A stretch of DNA of 64,000 bases. Origin: Micromonospora alfalfae. GTDB lineage: Bacteria; Actinomycetota; Actinomycetes; Mycobacteriales; Micromonosporaceae. Below, piece by piece: positions 8,170 to 16,312 of this stretch. The notes under the pieces were generated by a model. The model worked only from the letters and a program-made list of their open reading frames with translations. It ran no database searches and was not told the origin of the DNA. The stretch spans positions 310,001 through 374,000 of the forward strand of contig NZ_JAKKFH010000062.1 in the NCBI RefSeq assembly GCF_022230925.1, given 5' to 3'. Position 1 is the stretch's first letter; each line of letters begins with the position of its first letter. Both the position numbers and the translations under genes were made by a program.

Positions 8170-9464
8170 GCTCGCCTGTTTCCGATCGGCAGGTTGGCCC
8201 ACACCTGGAACCCGCCGTCGGGCCGGGGGCCGGCGGTGAACCGTCCCCCCAAGAGGTGGACCCGTTCCCGCATGCCGGACAGGCCGTTGCCGTCGGCCAC
8301 CACCACGCCACCTCCTTTGCCGCCGCCATCGGCCCCGCCTCCGACGGTACCGTTGCGGATCTCGATGTCGAGCTCGGTCTCCCGGTAGCACAGAACGATG
8401 TCAGCGGACGAACCCGCGTCGGCGTGCTTCATCACGTTGGTCAGCGCTTCCTGCACGATGCGGTACGCCGACAGGTCCAGCGGCGCGGGCAGCGGCGCGG
8501 CCACGCCATCGATGCGCAGCCGTACCTCGGTGCCGGCACGGCGTACCTGGTCGACCAGGGTGGGCAGCTGCGCCAGTCCGGGTGGCGGGTGCCACGCGTC
8601 CTCGCCCTCGCCCAGTGCGTCGAGGACCCGGCGCATGTCGGTGAGGGACGCGCGGCCGGTGCGCACGATCGCATCGAGCGCGACCCGGGTCTCAGCCGGC
8701 TGGTCGTCCAGGGCCGCCACGCCGCCCTGCGCCTGGATCACGATGAGGGACAGGCCGTGCGCGACGACGTCGTGCAGCTCCCGGCTGATCCGGTCGCGCT
8801 CGGCGGCCATGGCGAGGGCGGCCCGCTGGTCCTGTTCGCGCTGCAGGTCCCGTGCCCGGGCGGCGAGCTGGTCGAGGTAGGCGCGGCGGCTGCGGCTGCC
8901 GGAGCCGATCGCCCACGCCGCGACCAGCGCGCCGCCCAGCACGGCCGGGCCACTCCACCGGGCCGCCCCGCCGGTGTTGTCGCCGGTGATCAACTCGGTA
9001 CGTTCGAACGCCGGGCCCGCGCCCTGTTCGACGTTGTTGACCTGGAAGGCCATCGATGGAATGCCCGGTGCCGACCGTCCGCGCAGGGCGAAGTATCCGT
9101 TCCAGCAGAGCAGGACCAGCAGGACGCCGGCGAGCGTGGCCAGGGACGTCGCCGGCGATCGGCGGGCGGCGACCGTGTACACGAGGATCAGCACGGCGGC
9201 GTCGGACCCGCCGATGAGCGAGCCCTGCGCCACGTGTGCCGCGACGCATACCGTGCTGACCACCAGCATCGCGAGCGGCCAGCGGTTGCGCAGCCCCACC
9301 GCGATCACGGCGACGCCGGTCGCGATCCACCAGAGCACCACGGCGCGCTGGTGCGGGGGGCCCAGCAGCGCGACCGCGGCGAGCAGGCCGGCCGCGAGCG
9401 AGGCGTCGCGTAGCGCCGCCCGACCGGCCAACCGGCGTGCCGCGGTGAGGACCTGTCCTGCCAC
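8166..9464 (-). CDS. Two-component sensor histidine kinase (HisKA_3 type)
   Basis: 432 residues. The N-terminal half has about five hydrophobic membrane segments and no large extracytoplasmic domain. Then comes a dimerisation helix with RISRELHDVVAHGLSLI (His near residue 230) and a C-terminal HATPase domain ending in DGNGLSGMRERV. This is the DesK/NarX-like architecture that partners NarL regulators. A Gly-rich loop (GGGADGGGKGGG) interrupts the ATPase domain. Divergent from a secreted serine hydrolase across 142 bases, a plausible target. Confidence 0.94.
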   Translation of the reverse strand: MAGQVLTAARRLAGRAALRDASLAAGLLAAVALLGPPHQRAVVLWWIATGVAVIAVGLRNRWPLAMLVVSTVCVAAHVAQGSLIGGSDAAVLILVYTVAARRSPATSLATLAGVLLVLLCWNGYFALRGRSAPGIPSMAFQVNNVEQGAGPAFERTELITGDNTGGAARWSGPAVLGGALVAAWAIGSGSRSRRAYLDQLAARARDLQREQDQRAALAMAAERDRISRELHDVVAHGLSLIVIQAQGGVAALDDQPAETRVALDAIVRTGRASLTDMRRVLDALGEGEDAWHPPPGLAQLPTLVDQVRRAGTEVRLRIDGVAAPLPAPLDLSAYRIVQEALTNVMKHADAGSSADIVLCYRETELDIEIRNGTVGGGADGGGKGGGVVVADGNGLSGMRERVHLLGGRFTAGPRPDGGFQVWANLPIGNRRA

Positions 9465-9606
9465 CGGGCAAGCCTACGGTCCGCCGCCGGGCCGCCGCGT
9501 CTGTCGTACGACGGACCCGGGCGTGGCGCACATCCCTCCCGCGACAGAACGCGATGACGACTCCGGCCGGATGCGGGTAGCGCACCCGGGACCGGAGGCT
9601 GGTGGC

Positions 9607-10833
9607 ATGACCACACTGCGACCCTCTCGACGCTCCGTGCTGGGCCTGCTCGGAGCAGTGCCGCTGGCCACCGGCGGGCTGCTGGCGGTACCCGCCTCCG
9701 CCCACGCCGGTGCCGAGTCCGACCACCGCGGGTCCGATCCCGTCCCGGCGGACCTGCGGCCCGGCGGAGCGCTGGATCAGCTCATCGCCCAGTCCGCCGC
9801 CACCGACCGGTACTCCGGCACGTTGCTGTTGCTGCACAACGGTCGCCCGGTGCTGTCGCGCACGTACGGCATGGCCGACAAGGAGCAGTCCATCCCCAAC
9901 CGGCCGGACACCATCTTCGCGCTCGGCTCGATCACCAAGATCTTCACCGGTATCGCGATCGGCCAGCTCGTACAGCAGGGCAAGGTCGCCTACCACGAGA
10001 AGCTGAGCGCCTACCTGACCGGCTTCCCTGCGGCAATCGGCGACACGGTGACCGTGCATCAACTGCTGACGCACACCTCGGGCCTGGCGGACGTGGCACG
10101 CGATAGCGGCGACGTCCTCAGGTCCTGGACCAGCGAGGCAGAGGTGACCCGCGAGCTGTTGAAGCTCGTCCAGGCGGCACCGTTGCTGTTTCCGCCCGGC
10201 ACCGGCTACACATACAGCAACAACGGCTACATCACCCTGGCCTACATCGTCGCCGCCGTCTCCGGCCAGAGCTTCTACGACTACGTCCGCAAGCACATCT
10301 TCCGGCCGGCCGGGATGATCAGCTCCGACTTCTACAACCGCGATCAGTGGGACACCAACCGCCGCATCGCCCACCCGTACGCCCCGCCGCCGTCCGGCGG
10401 CGCGCGCGTCGACAACCACCTGCTCGACACGTACATCGGCCACGGGGCCAGCGGCGCCTTCTCCACAACCCCCGACCTGACCGCGTTCGTCAGCGCGCTG
10501 ACCGGCGGCAAGTTGCTCGACACCGCGTACACCTGGCTGGCGACCACCCCCAAGTTCCCGGCGCCGCCGCTGCCGCCCAAGCCCGGCCTACCCGCGCAGT
10601 CCCTGTTCGAGTGCTACGGCCTCAGCGCGGTTCTGGTCAACGACCACTGGGGCCTCGGCCACAAGGGCGGCACCACCATGGGCATCTCGACCGCCCTGGA
10701 GTGGTACCCCGCCAACGGGTACGTCTACGCGAACCTCTGCAACTACGAGGCCGGCAGCACCACACCCATCGACACCCAGGCTCGACTGCTGATCACCGGG
10801 GCCGGAGAACACCGGCCCCATCCCCGTCACTAG
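9607..10833 (+). CDS. Secreted serine hydrolase, beta-lactamase class C/DD-peptidase family
   Basis: 408 residues. The leader has a twin-arginine motif (SRRSVLGLLG) and a cleavable end near SAHA, so export by Tat is likely. Family motifs are all present: SxxK as SITK (near residue 108), YxN as YSN (near 203) and HxG as HKGG (near 352). Members are DD-carboxypeptidases, esterases or lactamases and the substrate cannot be assigned. GGAGG lies nine bases before the ATG. A strong hairpin follows the stop. Divergent from the sensor kinase gene. Confidence 0.93.
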   Translation: MTTLRPSRRSVLGLLGAVPLATGGLLAVPASAHAGAESDHRGSDPVPADLRPGGALDQLIAQSAATDRYSGTLLLLHNGRPVLSRTYGMADKEQSIPNRPDTIFALGSITKIFTGIAIGQLVQQGKVAYHEKLSAYLTGFPAAIGDTVTVHQLLTHTSGLADVARDSGDVLRSWTSEAEVTRELLKLVQAAPLLFPPGTGYTYSNNGYITLAYIVAAVSGQSFYDYVRKHIFRPAGMISSDFYNRDQWDTNRRIAHPYAPPPSGGARVDNHLLDTYIGHGASGAFSTTPDLTAFVSALTGGKLLDTAYTWLATTPKFPAPPLPPKPGLPAQSLFECYGLSAVLVNDHWGLGHKGGTTMGISTALEWYPANGYVYANLCNYEAGSTTPIDTQARLLITGAGEHRPHPRH

Positions 10834-10861
10834 GCGACTTCTCTGGCCCAGCCGGCCAAGA

Positions 10862-10894
10862 GCTGTGGCCCCGGCGCAGAACCGGGGCCACAGC
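10862..10894. terminator. Strong hairpin after the serine hydrolase gene
   Basis: GCTGTGGCCCCGG pairs perfectly with CCGGGGCCACAGC around a seven-base loop, 29 bases after the stop codon. No T-run follows, as is usual for GC-rich actinobacterial terminators. Confidence 0.8.
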
Positions 10895-10995
10895 GGAAGT
10901 TCTATGCCAGCCGACGAGCACCCCGATGGCCCGCAGACGGAGGGCCTCCGGCCCGGAGCAACACACACATCTGCCGCGAAGTGTTCACGACCAGG

Positions 10996-11166
10996 TCAGA
11001 CGAACCAGTTGAACAGCAGGTCACCAAGCCGGCCCGGACGGTGGTAGGTGACATCGCGGCGTTCTTCGTCGGTAAGCAGCCGGAGGGACCGATCCTCGAT
11101 CGGTTGCTCCAGCTCCGCGGTAGCTCGACGGTTCTCCACAATTGCCCACCGGATGCTCAAGGTCAT
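10996..11166 (-). CDS. Small hypothetical protein with RPGRLGDLLFNWF tail
   Basis: 56 residues if started at ATG 11166. The C-terminal half, LTDEERRDVTYHRPGRLGDL then LFNWFV, resembles the ending of short actinobacterial proteins of unknown function that finish in RPxxLGDxxFNWWD. No good ribosome binding site precedes the ATG and the patch also holds a dead transposase, so this may be the remaining 3' part of a longer, damaged gene. Confidence 0.5.
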   Translation of the reverse strand: MTLSIRWAIVENRRATAELEQPIEDRSLRLLTDEERRDVTYHRPGRLGDLLFNWFV

Positions 11167-11200
11167 CCCGAGCGACGTAGTCACCGACCTCGCCTCCGTC

Positions 11201-11349
11201 CACCCGGCCGTGCTCGACCTGCTCGGTGCCATCCGCACCTTCATCGACGCCTACAACCAGCGCTGCGAACCGTTCCTCTGAACCAAGACCGCCGACCAGA
11301 TCCTCACCGAAACCCACCGTCAAAAGAACTCCGACACGCGACACTGGGC
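11201..11349 (+). pseudogene. 3' remnant of an IS630-type transposase
   Basis: The frame reads AIRTFIDAYNQRCEPFL, stop, then TKTADQILTETHRQKNSDTR-H. IS630-family transposases end with FIxxxNxxxxPFxWTKTADxIL...SDTRH, so the stop TGA at 11279-11281 stands where TGG (Trp) is expected. Only the last 45-50 codons remain; the DDE core is gone. Confidence 0.75.
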
Positions 11350-11384
11350 AACGCGTCGGAGTCCCATCTCCTCGCCCCGGTGTG

Positions 11385-12410
11385 TCAGGTCCCGAATTCC
11401 AATGCGCCTGACTCGAGTTCGCGTCGGAAGAACGTTTCTGGGTGCATGAGGCCGCCGGGGGGATCCGCTACGGCGGTGGCTCGTCGCCGGAGTTCCGTGA
11501 TGTACTTCGTGTCCAGGACGGTGGAGGCGGCGATCTGTTGCCGCAGGATGAGCGCTCGGGGGCCGGTGTAGAGGTAGGCGTCTGCGCCGGGGTAGCCGTT
11601 GGCCGCGGGCGGCTGCCCGGGCCGGGACTCGAAGTAGGACGCGTCGAGTTGGCCCAGCCAGGTTCCTGCGAACGGGACGACCGACGGCACCGGCCAGCCG
11701 GCCATCCGCTTTTCCAGCTTCTTGTTGTCCTTCTGGAAGCCGAAGTGCGGGGCGACGGTGTACGTGACGCCAGGGAACTCTTGCTCGTACATCGCGACCG
11801 CGCTGCCGGCGCCGTGCAGCAGGTGGCTGATCCCGAAGAGCATAAGTGCCTTGCGGTCTTTGGAGAGCACCTCACTTTTCATCAGCGCGGCGATGGTGCG
11901 GTCCCGTTCCTCGAAGGGCGCGAGGCCTTCAGGGCTGGTCACCTTGCTCCAGTCGATGGGCGGATCACAGGCCACCACGCGCAGTTTCTCCGCCGGCGGC
12001 AAACCCCTGTTGACCTCGCGCACGAGCGGGAAGAGCCGCTCGTAGAAGACCGAGAAGCCGCAGCTCGGCTGGGTGGTGTTGCGCCACACCTGGCGTACGT
12101 CGCCCAGCGGCACGTCCTCGCCCGCGATGTAGCGGTCCAGAAGTGGCTGGTAGAGCGAATTACCGCACTCGACGGCGATGACGTCGGCCTTGCTCGGGAA
12201 GGCGGGATTGCGGATCAGGTCGAGGAAGATGTCGTTCGGACTGGCTCCGGCCACTACGTCGTAGCGGTCGAACGCGGCGAGGATGGCCTCCTGGGCATCC
12301 TGGGGGCGGGCGCCGGAGGCGGCACCCGGTGATGACTCGGACGGCATGGCGACCAGCAGGGCGGCACCGGCCGCCAGGGCCGCGGCGGCGATGTAGGTGA
12401 GCTTGCGCAT
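11385..12410 (-). CDS. Secreted protein of unknown function, ABC-transporter linked
   Basis: 341 residues with an N-terminal export signal (RKLTYIAAAALAAGAALLVA). The body has LIRNPAFPSKADVIAVE, GNSLYQPLLDRYIAGEDVPL, VWRNTTQ and VVACDPPIDW, a pattern I know from uncharacterised exported proteins with a vague resemblance to the ChaN/Tiki/erythromycin-esterase-like fold. No function should be claimed. The start ATG 12410 is preceded by AGGAGG. The gene lies 26 bases behind the ABC permease gene and is probably co-transcribed with it, so it may act outside the cell on whatever the transporter handles. Confidence 0.8.
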   Translation of the reverse strand: MRKLTYIAAAALAAGAALLVAMPSESSPGAASGARPQDAQEAILAAFDRYDVVAGASPNDIFLDLIRNPAFPSKADVIAVECGNSLYQPLLDRYIAGEDVPLGDVRQVWRNTTQPSCGFSVFYERLFPLVREVNRGLPPAEKLRVVACDPPIDWSKVTSPEGLAPFEERDRTIAALMKSEVLSKDRKALMLFGISHLLHGAGSAVAMYEQEFPGVTYTVAPHFGFQKDNKKLEKRMAGWPVPSVVPFAGTWLGQLDASYFESRPGQPPAANGYPGADAYLYTGPRALILRQQIAASTVLDTKYITELRRRATAVADPPGGLMHPETFFRRELESGALEFGT

Positions 12411-12436
12411 GAGGCCTCCTATGGACGGCTTCGTGG

Positions 12437-13426
12437 TCACGCGAGGCGGCGGACGCGGCGGACTGCGAGGTAGAGCAGCAGGGCGGCGACGGCGACGAAG
12501 ATGCCGGTCTCGATGCCCTGGAACAGCCAGAACCGGGTTCCGGGTTGGTAGAGCTGCCAGTTGTAGGCGCCCGAGGTGATGCCGAGGTCGGCGCCGCACG
12601 CGCCTCCCGGTCCGGCAGCCTCGGGGGCGCAGGCGATCTGCGCGTTGGCCGTGACCATCTTGCCGGAGGCGTCGCGGATACCGTAGGACAGGATCCAGTC
12701 GCCGGCGGCCGGGTTGGTCTGCTCGACGGCGTCCTGCAGGGGGAATGTCACCACGCGGGCGGGCAGGTAGTGCGGCCGGGCGAGTGTCGTCAGGACGATG
12801 CGCAACCCGAGGAACCCGAAGAGCGTGGCGGACATCGCCGGCAGCACCTTGGGCCAGATGGTGCCGGCGAAGATGCCGAGCGCGACCGCGAAGATCGTGT
12901 AGCCGATCGGGGCAGTGCCCTGCATGTCGAAGAAGAAGACGTTGAAGCGGCCGTGCTGCCCGGCCTGACTCATCGGGGTCAGCCACCACGAGACGCCCAA
13001 CCCATAAACCACCGAGGCGACGAGCGCGACCGCGCCGGCGACCCCGAACTTGACCAGGGCCCAATGTCCCCGGCTGACGCCCTGGGTCCAGACCACGCGG
13101 TGGGTGCTCTGCTCGATCTCGCGGGCGACAAGCGGCGCACCCCAGAACAGCCCGACCAGCAGCGGCAGGACGAGGAAGAGCACGCCGATCATGGTCATCA
13201 CGCCGTACTGGCCGTTGAACTGGACGGACGCCTTGCCGCAGGTGTCGGCGTCGGCCGGGATCATCGAGGCGGTACCCAGCGCGCTGACGCAGTCGTCCAG
13301 GCCCAGGTCGGCAAAGGTGTGCCGCATGGCCAGACCGGTGGGGACCATGAACACGGCGAGCAACGCGAGGCCGATCGCGGTGAACAGTGCCTGCTTGCGG
13401 TGTTGCCGCCAGGCGAGCCAAATCAT
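12437..13426 (-). CDS. ABC transporter permease (ABC-2 like)
   Basis: 329 residues with about six hydrophobic membrane segments: the first starts at residue 12 (ALFTAIGLALLAVFMVP) and the last ends near the C-terminus (FVAVAALLLYLAV). A long extracytoplasmic part follows the first segment and another precedes the last. The topology and the REIEQSTHRVVWTQ motif fit permeases of antibiotic-type export or self-resistance systems in actinobacteria. Start ATG 13426 overlaps the ATPase stop by ATGA and has GGGAGG upstream. Confidence 0.9.
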   Translation of the reverse strand: MIWLAWRQHRKQALFTAIGLALLAVFMVPTGLAMRHTFADLGLDDCVSALGTASMIPADADTCGKASVQFNGQYGVMTMIGVLFLVLPLLVGLFWGAPLVAREIEQSTHRVVWTQGVSRGHWALVKFGVAGAVALVASVVYGLGVSWWLTPMSQAGQHGRFNVFFFDMQGTAPIGYTIFAVALGIFAGTIWPKVLPAMSATLFGFLGLRIVLTTLARPHYLPARVVTFPLQDAVEQTNPAAGDWILSYGIRDASGKMVTANAQIACAPEAAGPGGACGADLGITSGAYNWQLYQPGTRFWLFQGIETGIFVAVAALLLYLAVRRVRRLA

Positions 13427-14310
13427 GCCGGCACCTCCCATTCGGTGTTCGGCTGAGAGGTGCCATCGCCGAGGTAGGCGAGGATGAGGTCCTCCAAAGT
13501 GACGTCGTACGCCTCCCATGCCGAATCGCGCAGCGTTGCGTTCGTGCGGACCAGCAGCGTGGACTGCCGGTCGGTGTGCTCGGCCCGTATCACCTGCGCG
13601 ATCCCGGCGGGCAGCGGGCGGTCGTCTCGAGGGCCGACGAGCTGCCGGTGTTCGGCGAGCAGGGCACTGACGTCGCCGGTGAGCTTCACCTGTGAGGCAT
13701 GCAACACGATGAGGTGGTCGCAGGTGCGTTCGAGGTCCGCCAGGATGTGCGAGGACAGCAGCACCGTGGTGCCTGTCTCGGCGACGACGCCCATCAGCGT
13801 CTGGAGGAACTCGCGCCGGGCCAGCGGGTCGATGCTGGCGACCGGTTCGTCGAGCAGTAGCAGCCGTGGGCGCTTGGCCATCGCCAGGGCGAGGGCAACC
13901 TGGGCCCGCTGACCGCCGGACAACTTGCCGACCGGCTTGTCGCGCGGGATGCCGATCTGCGCCAGCCGGCGGTGCGCTAGTGCCGTATCGAAGCGCCGGT
14001 TCAGCTTGGCTCCCATGGTGAACAGCTCGTCCGCCGTGAAGTCCCGGTACAGCGGGGTGTCCTGGGCCACGAAGCCGACCTCGGACAGGACGGCGACGTT
14101 GTCGTACGGCATCCGGCCGAAGACCCGTACGGTGCCGGCGTCCGGCCGCAGCAGACCGACCGCCAAGTGCAACAGGGTGCTCTTGCCCGCTCCGTTGGGG
14201 CCGACCAGGGCGGCCACCCTCCCGGCCGGCAGGCGCAGCGAGCAGTCCTGCAACGCCCAGGCCTTGCCGTACCTCTTTCCGAGCTGTTCAGTTTCGAGAA
14301 CGATATCCAT
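13423..14310 (-). CDS. ABC transporter ATP-binding protein
   Basis: 295 residues. Walker A GPNGAGKST (about residue 37), signature LSGGQ, Walker B RLLLLDEP and the H-loop SSHIL are intact. The C-terminal extension after residue 215 (ALLAEHRQLVGP onward) is the kind seen in drug or peptide exporter ATPases. The start ATG 14310 matches the domain boundary and has GGAAGG upstream. First gene of the operon ATPase-permease-secreted protein, divergent from an OmpR-type two-component pair. Confidence 0.94.
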   Translation of the reverse strand: MDIVLETEQLGKRYGKAWALQDCSLRLPAGRVAALVGPNGAGKSTLLHLAVGLLRPDAGTVRVFGRMPYDNVAVLSEVGFVAQDTPLYRDFTADELFTMGAKLNRRFDTALAHRRLAQIGIPRDKPVGKLSGGQRAQVALALAMAKRPRLLLLDEPVASIDPLARREFLQTLMGVVAETGTTVLLSSHILADLERTCDHLIVLHASQVKLTGDVSALLAEHRQLVGPRDDRPLPAGIAQVIRAEHTDRQSTLLVRTNATLRDSAWEAYDVTLEDLILAYLGDGTSQPNTEWEVPA

Positions 14311-14367
14311 CCGTAACCCTTCCGTCCTGCTCACGCGGTGTGCAGGTTTCAGTTCTACGCAGACGCC

Positions 14368-14397
14368 GGTGTCATCACGGTGCCGCCGGGTGACACC
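14368..14397. promoter_or_regulatory. Inverted repeat between ABC operon and two-component genes
   Basis: GGTGTCA and TGACACC are exact complements separated by 16 bases, in the 121-base gap between divergent ABC and response-regulator genes. The position suits an operator for the neighbouring OmpR-type regulator acting on both promoters. Inferred from position and symmetry only. Confidence 0.45.
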
Positions 14398-14431
14398 GTT
14401 CTGATACCCAGGCAGTGGCAGGGTGGGGATC

Positions 14432-15094
14432 ATGCGCGTACTGGTGGTCGAGGATTTCGAGGTGCTGGCCCGTACGGTGGGTGTCGGGTTGCGTCGTGAG
14501 GGCATGGCGGTAGACGTGGTCCTCGACGGCAACGCGGCCCTCGATCACCTGGCCGTGACCCGCTACGACGTGGTGGTACTCGACCGCGACCTACCGGGCG
14601 TGCCGGGCGACGAGGTGTGCCGCCGGATCGTGGAAAAGCACTCGGCGACCCGGGTACTGATGCTTACTGCCGCCTCGACGGTGAAACAGCGGGTCGACGG
14701 CCTGGACCTCGGCGCCGACGACTACCTCGCCAAACCGTTCGACTTCGCGGAGCTGGTCGCGCGGGTGCGGGCGCTCGGCCGGCGGGCGGGTCCGGCCATG
14801 CCGCCCATCCTGGAGTACCGGGAACTCACGCTCGACCCGGGCCGGCGGGTCGCGACCCGCGAAGGACGCCGGCTGGAGCTGAGCCCGAAGGAATTCGCCG
14901 TCCTGGAATGCCTGCTCGCCGCAGACGGCCGGCTCGTATCGGCGGAGGATCTACTCGAACGGGTCTGGGACGAGGCGGCGGACCCGTTCACCACGGCGGT
15001 GAAGACCACCATCCGCCGCCTGCGGACCAAACTGGGCGACCCCGCCATCATCCACACCGTTCGCGAGGGCGGCTACCGGATCGGCGAACCGTGA
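14432..15094 (+). CDS. OmpR/PhoB-type response regulator
   Basis: 220 residues: receiver domain (MRVLVVEDFEVLARTV, Asp in VVVLDRDLPG, Lys in YLAKPF) and winged-helix DNA-binding domain (LSPKEFAVLECLL ... TTIRRLRTKLGDP ... REGGYRIG). Start ATG 14432 is preferred over the in-frame GTG nine bases earlier because family members begin MRxLVVED. The last base of the stop is the first base of the kinase start. Divergent from the ABC operon, its probable target. Confidence 0.95.
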   Translation: MRVLVVEDFEVLARTVGVGLRREGMAVDVVLDGNAALDHLAVTRYDVVVLDRDLPGVPGDEVCRRIVEKHSATRVLMLTAASTVKQRVDGLDLGADDYLAKPFDFAELVARVRALGRRAGPAMPPILEYRELTLDPGRRVATREGRRLELSPKEFAVLECLLAADGRLVSAEDLLERVWDEAADPFTTAVKTTIRRLRTKLGDPAIIHTVREGGYRIGEP

Positions 15095-16182
15095 TGCGCG
15101 TCCGGATCCCCCGGCGGAGCCTGCATGCTCAGCTCACGCTGCTCTACGCCGTGCCCTTCCTGATCTCAGGCGTCGTGCTGCTCGCGATCCCGCTGCTCGG
15201 CAACAGGCAGGCCACCCCGGCGGGCCTGATCGCGGACCCGGCCGTCGTTACGAACGACGGCGGTCGCCTGGACCGACAGTTCACCACATCGGCGTGGGCC
15301 ATAGCCGGCATGGTGGTGGTCTCCCTCCTGCTCGGCTGGTTCGTCGCCGGCCGGTTCTTGCGGCCGCTGCGCACCATCACCGCCACCGCCCGGGAGATCT
15401 CCGCCAGCGACCTGCACCGCCGGCTCGGCCGAACCGGACTCCACGACGAATTCACCGACCTGGCCGAGACGCTCGACGACCTGTTCCAGCGGCTGCAGGC
15501 CGCGTTCGAGTCGCAGCGGCACTTCGTCGCCAACGCCTCGCACGAACTGCGTACCCCGCTCACCGCCGAACGGACGGTGCTCCAGGTGGCGCTCGCCGAC
15601 CCCGACGCCACCACCGAGACGCTACGGTCAGCGTGCCACGAGGTCCTCACGCTCAGCGACCAACAGGAACGCCTCATCGAGGCGCTGCTCACCCTGGCGC
15701 ACGGCGAACAGGGCCTCCAACTGCACACCCCACTCGACGTCGCCGACACCGCCGCCGAGGTAACCGCCGCCTGCCATCAGGACGCCGCAAGGCGGGGAAT
15801 CCGGATACACACCTCCCTCGAACAGGCACCGGCAACCGGCGACCCCGACCTGATCGAGCGCCTGATTGTCAACCTGGTCGACAACGCCGTGCGGCACAAC
15901 GCGCCGGGCGGGTGGGTGGAGATCAGCACGATGACCACCGCGACCGGCAGCGCCATCCGGGTCAGCAACTCCGGCCCGGTGGTGCCGCCCGGTGAACTCG
16001 ACGCGCTGTTCCAGCCGTTCCGGCAGGTCGGCAACCGCCGGACCAGGCACCCAGACGGACACGGGCACGGACTCGGTCTGGCCATCGTCCGCACGATCGC
16101 CAAGGCGCACGGGGCGACCCTCGACGCCCGGACCCGGACCTCCGGTGGTCTCGACATCGAGATCAGGTTCTCGGATGAATGA
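15094..16182 (+). CDS. Sensor histidine kinase (HisKA type)
   Basis: 362 residues. Two membrane segments (about 18-38 and 68-90) enclose a short extracytoplasmic loop, followed by a HAMP region (RFLRPLRTITATAREI), an H-box NASHELRTPL (His near residue 150), and an ATPase domain with N-box VDNAVRHN and G-box GHGLGLAIV. The small sensor loop suggests detection of membrane stress or signalling through the adjacent ABC transporter, as in peptide-antibiotic detoxification modules; this is inference. Convergent with the PBP gene. Confidence 0.94.
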   Translation: MRVRIPRRSLHAQLTLLYAVPFLISGVVLLAIPLLGNRQATPAGLIADPAVVTNDGGRLDRQFTTSAWAIAGMVVVSLLLGWFVAGRFLRPLRTITATAREISASDLHRRLGRTGLHDEFTDLAETLDDLFQRLQAAFESQRHFVANASHELRTPLTAERTVLQVALADPDATTETLRSACHEVLTLSDQQERLIEALLTLAHGEQGLQLHTPLDVADTAAEVTAACHQDAARRGIRIHTSLEQAPATGDPDLIERLIVNLVDNAVRHNAPGGWVEISTMTTATGSAIRVSNSGPVVPPGELDALFQPFRQVGNRRTRHPDGHGHGLGLAIVRTIAKAHGATLDARTRTSGGLDIEIRFSDE

Positions 16183-16312
16183 GCTGCGGTCAGCCGGCAC
16201 GCACCTGGTCGGTGCGAGCCGAGCAAGATCAGGTGGGCGCTCATCGGCATTACCCGGACCTGTCAAAGGGCGGGGCGGGGCGGATCGGCGTGCGGGGGGT
16301 GGGGGTGGATGG

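Noticed and set aside
11385..13466. 693-codon frame as one fused protein
   Set aside because: The first 350 codons overlap the ABC permease in another frame and are shadow; the real gene starts at ATG 12410 with AGGAGG and a signal peptide.
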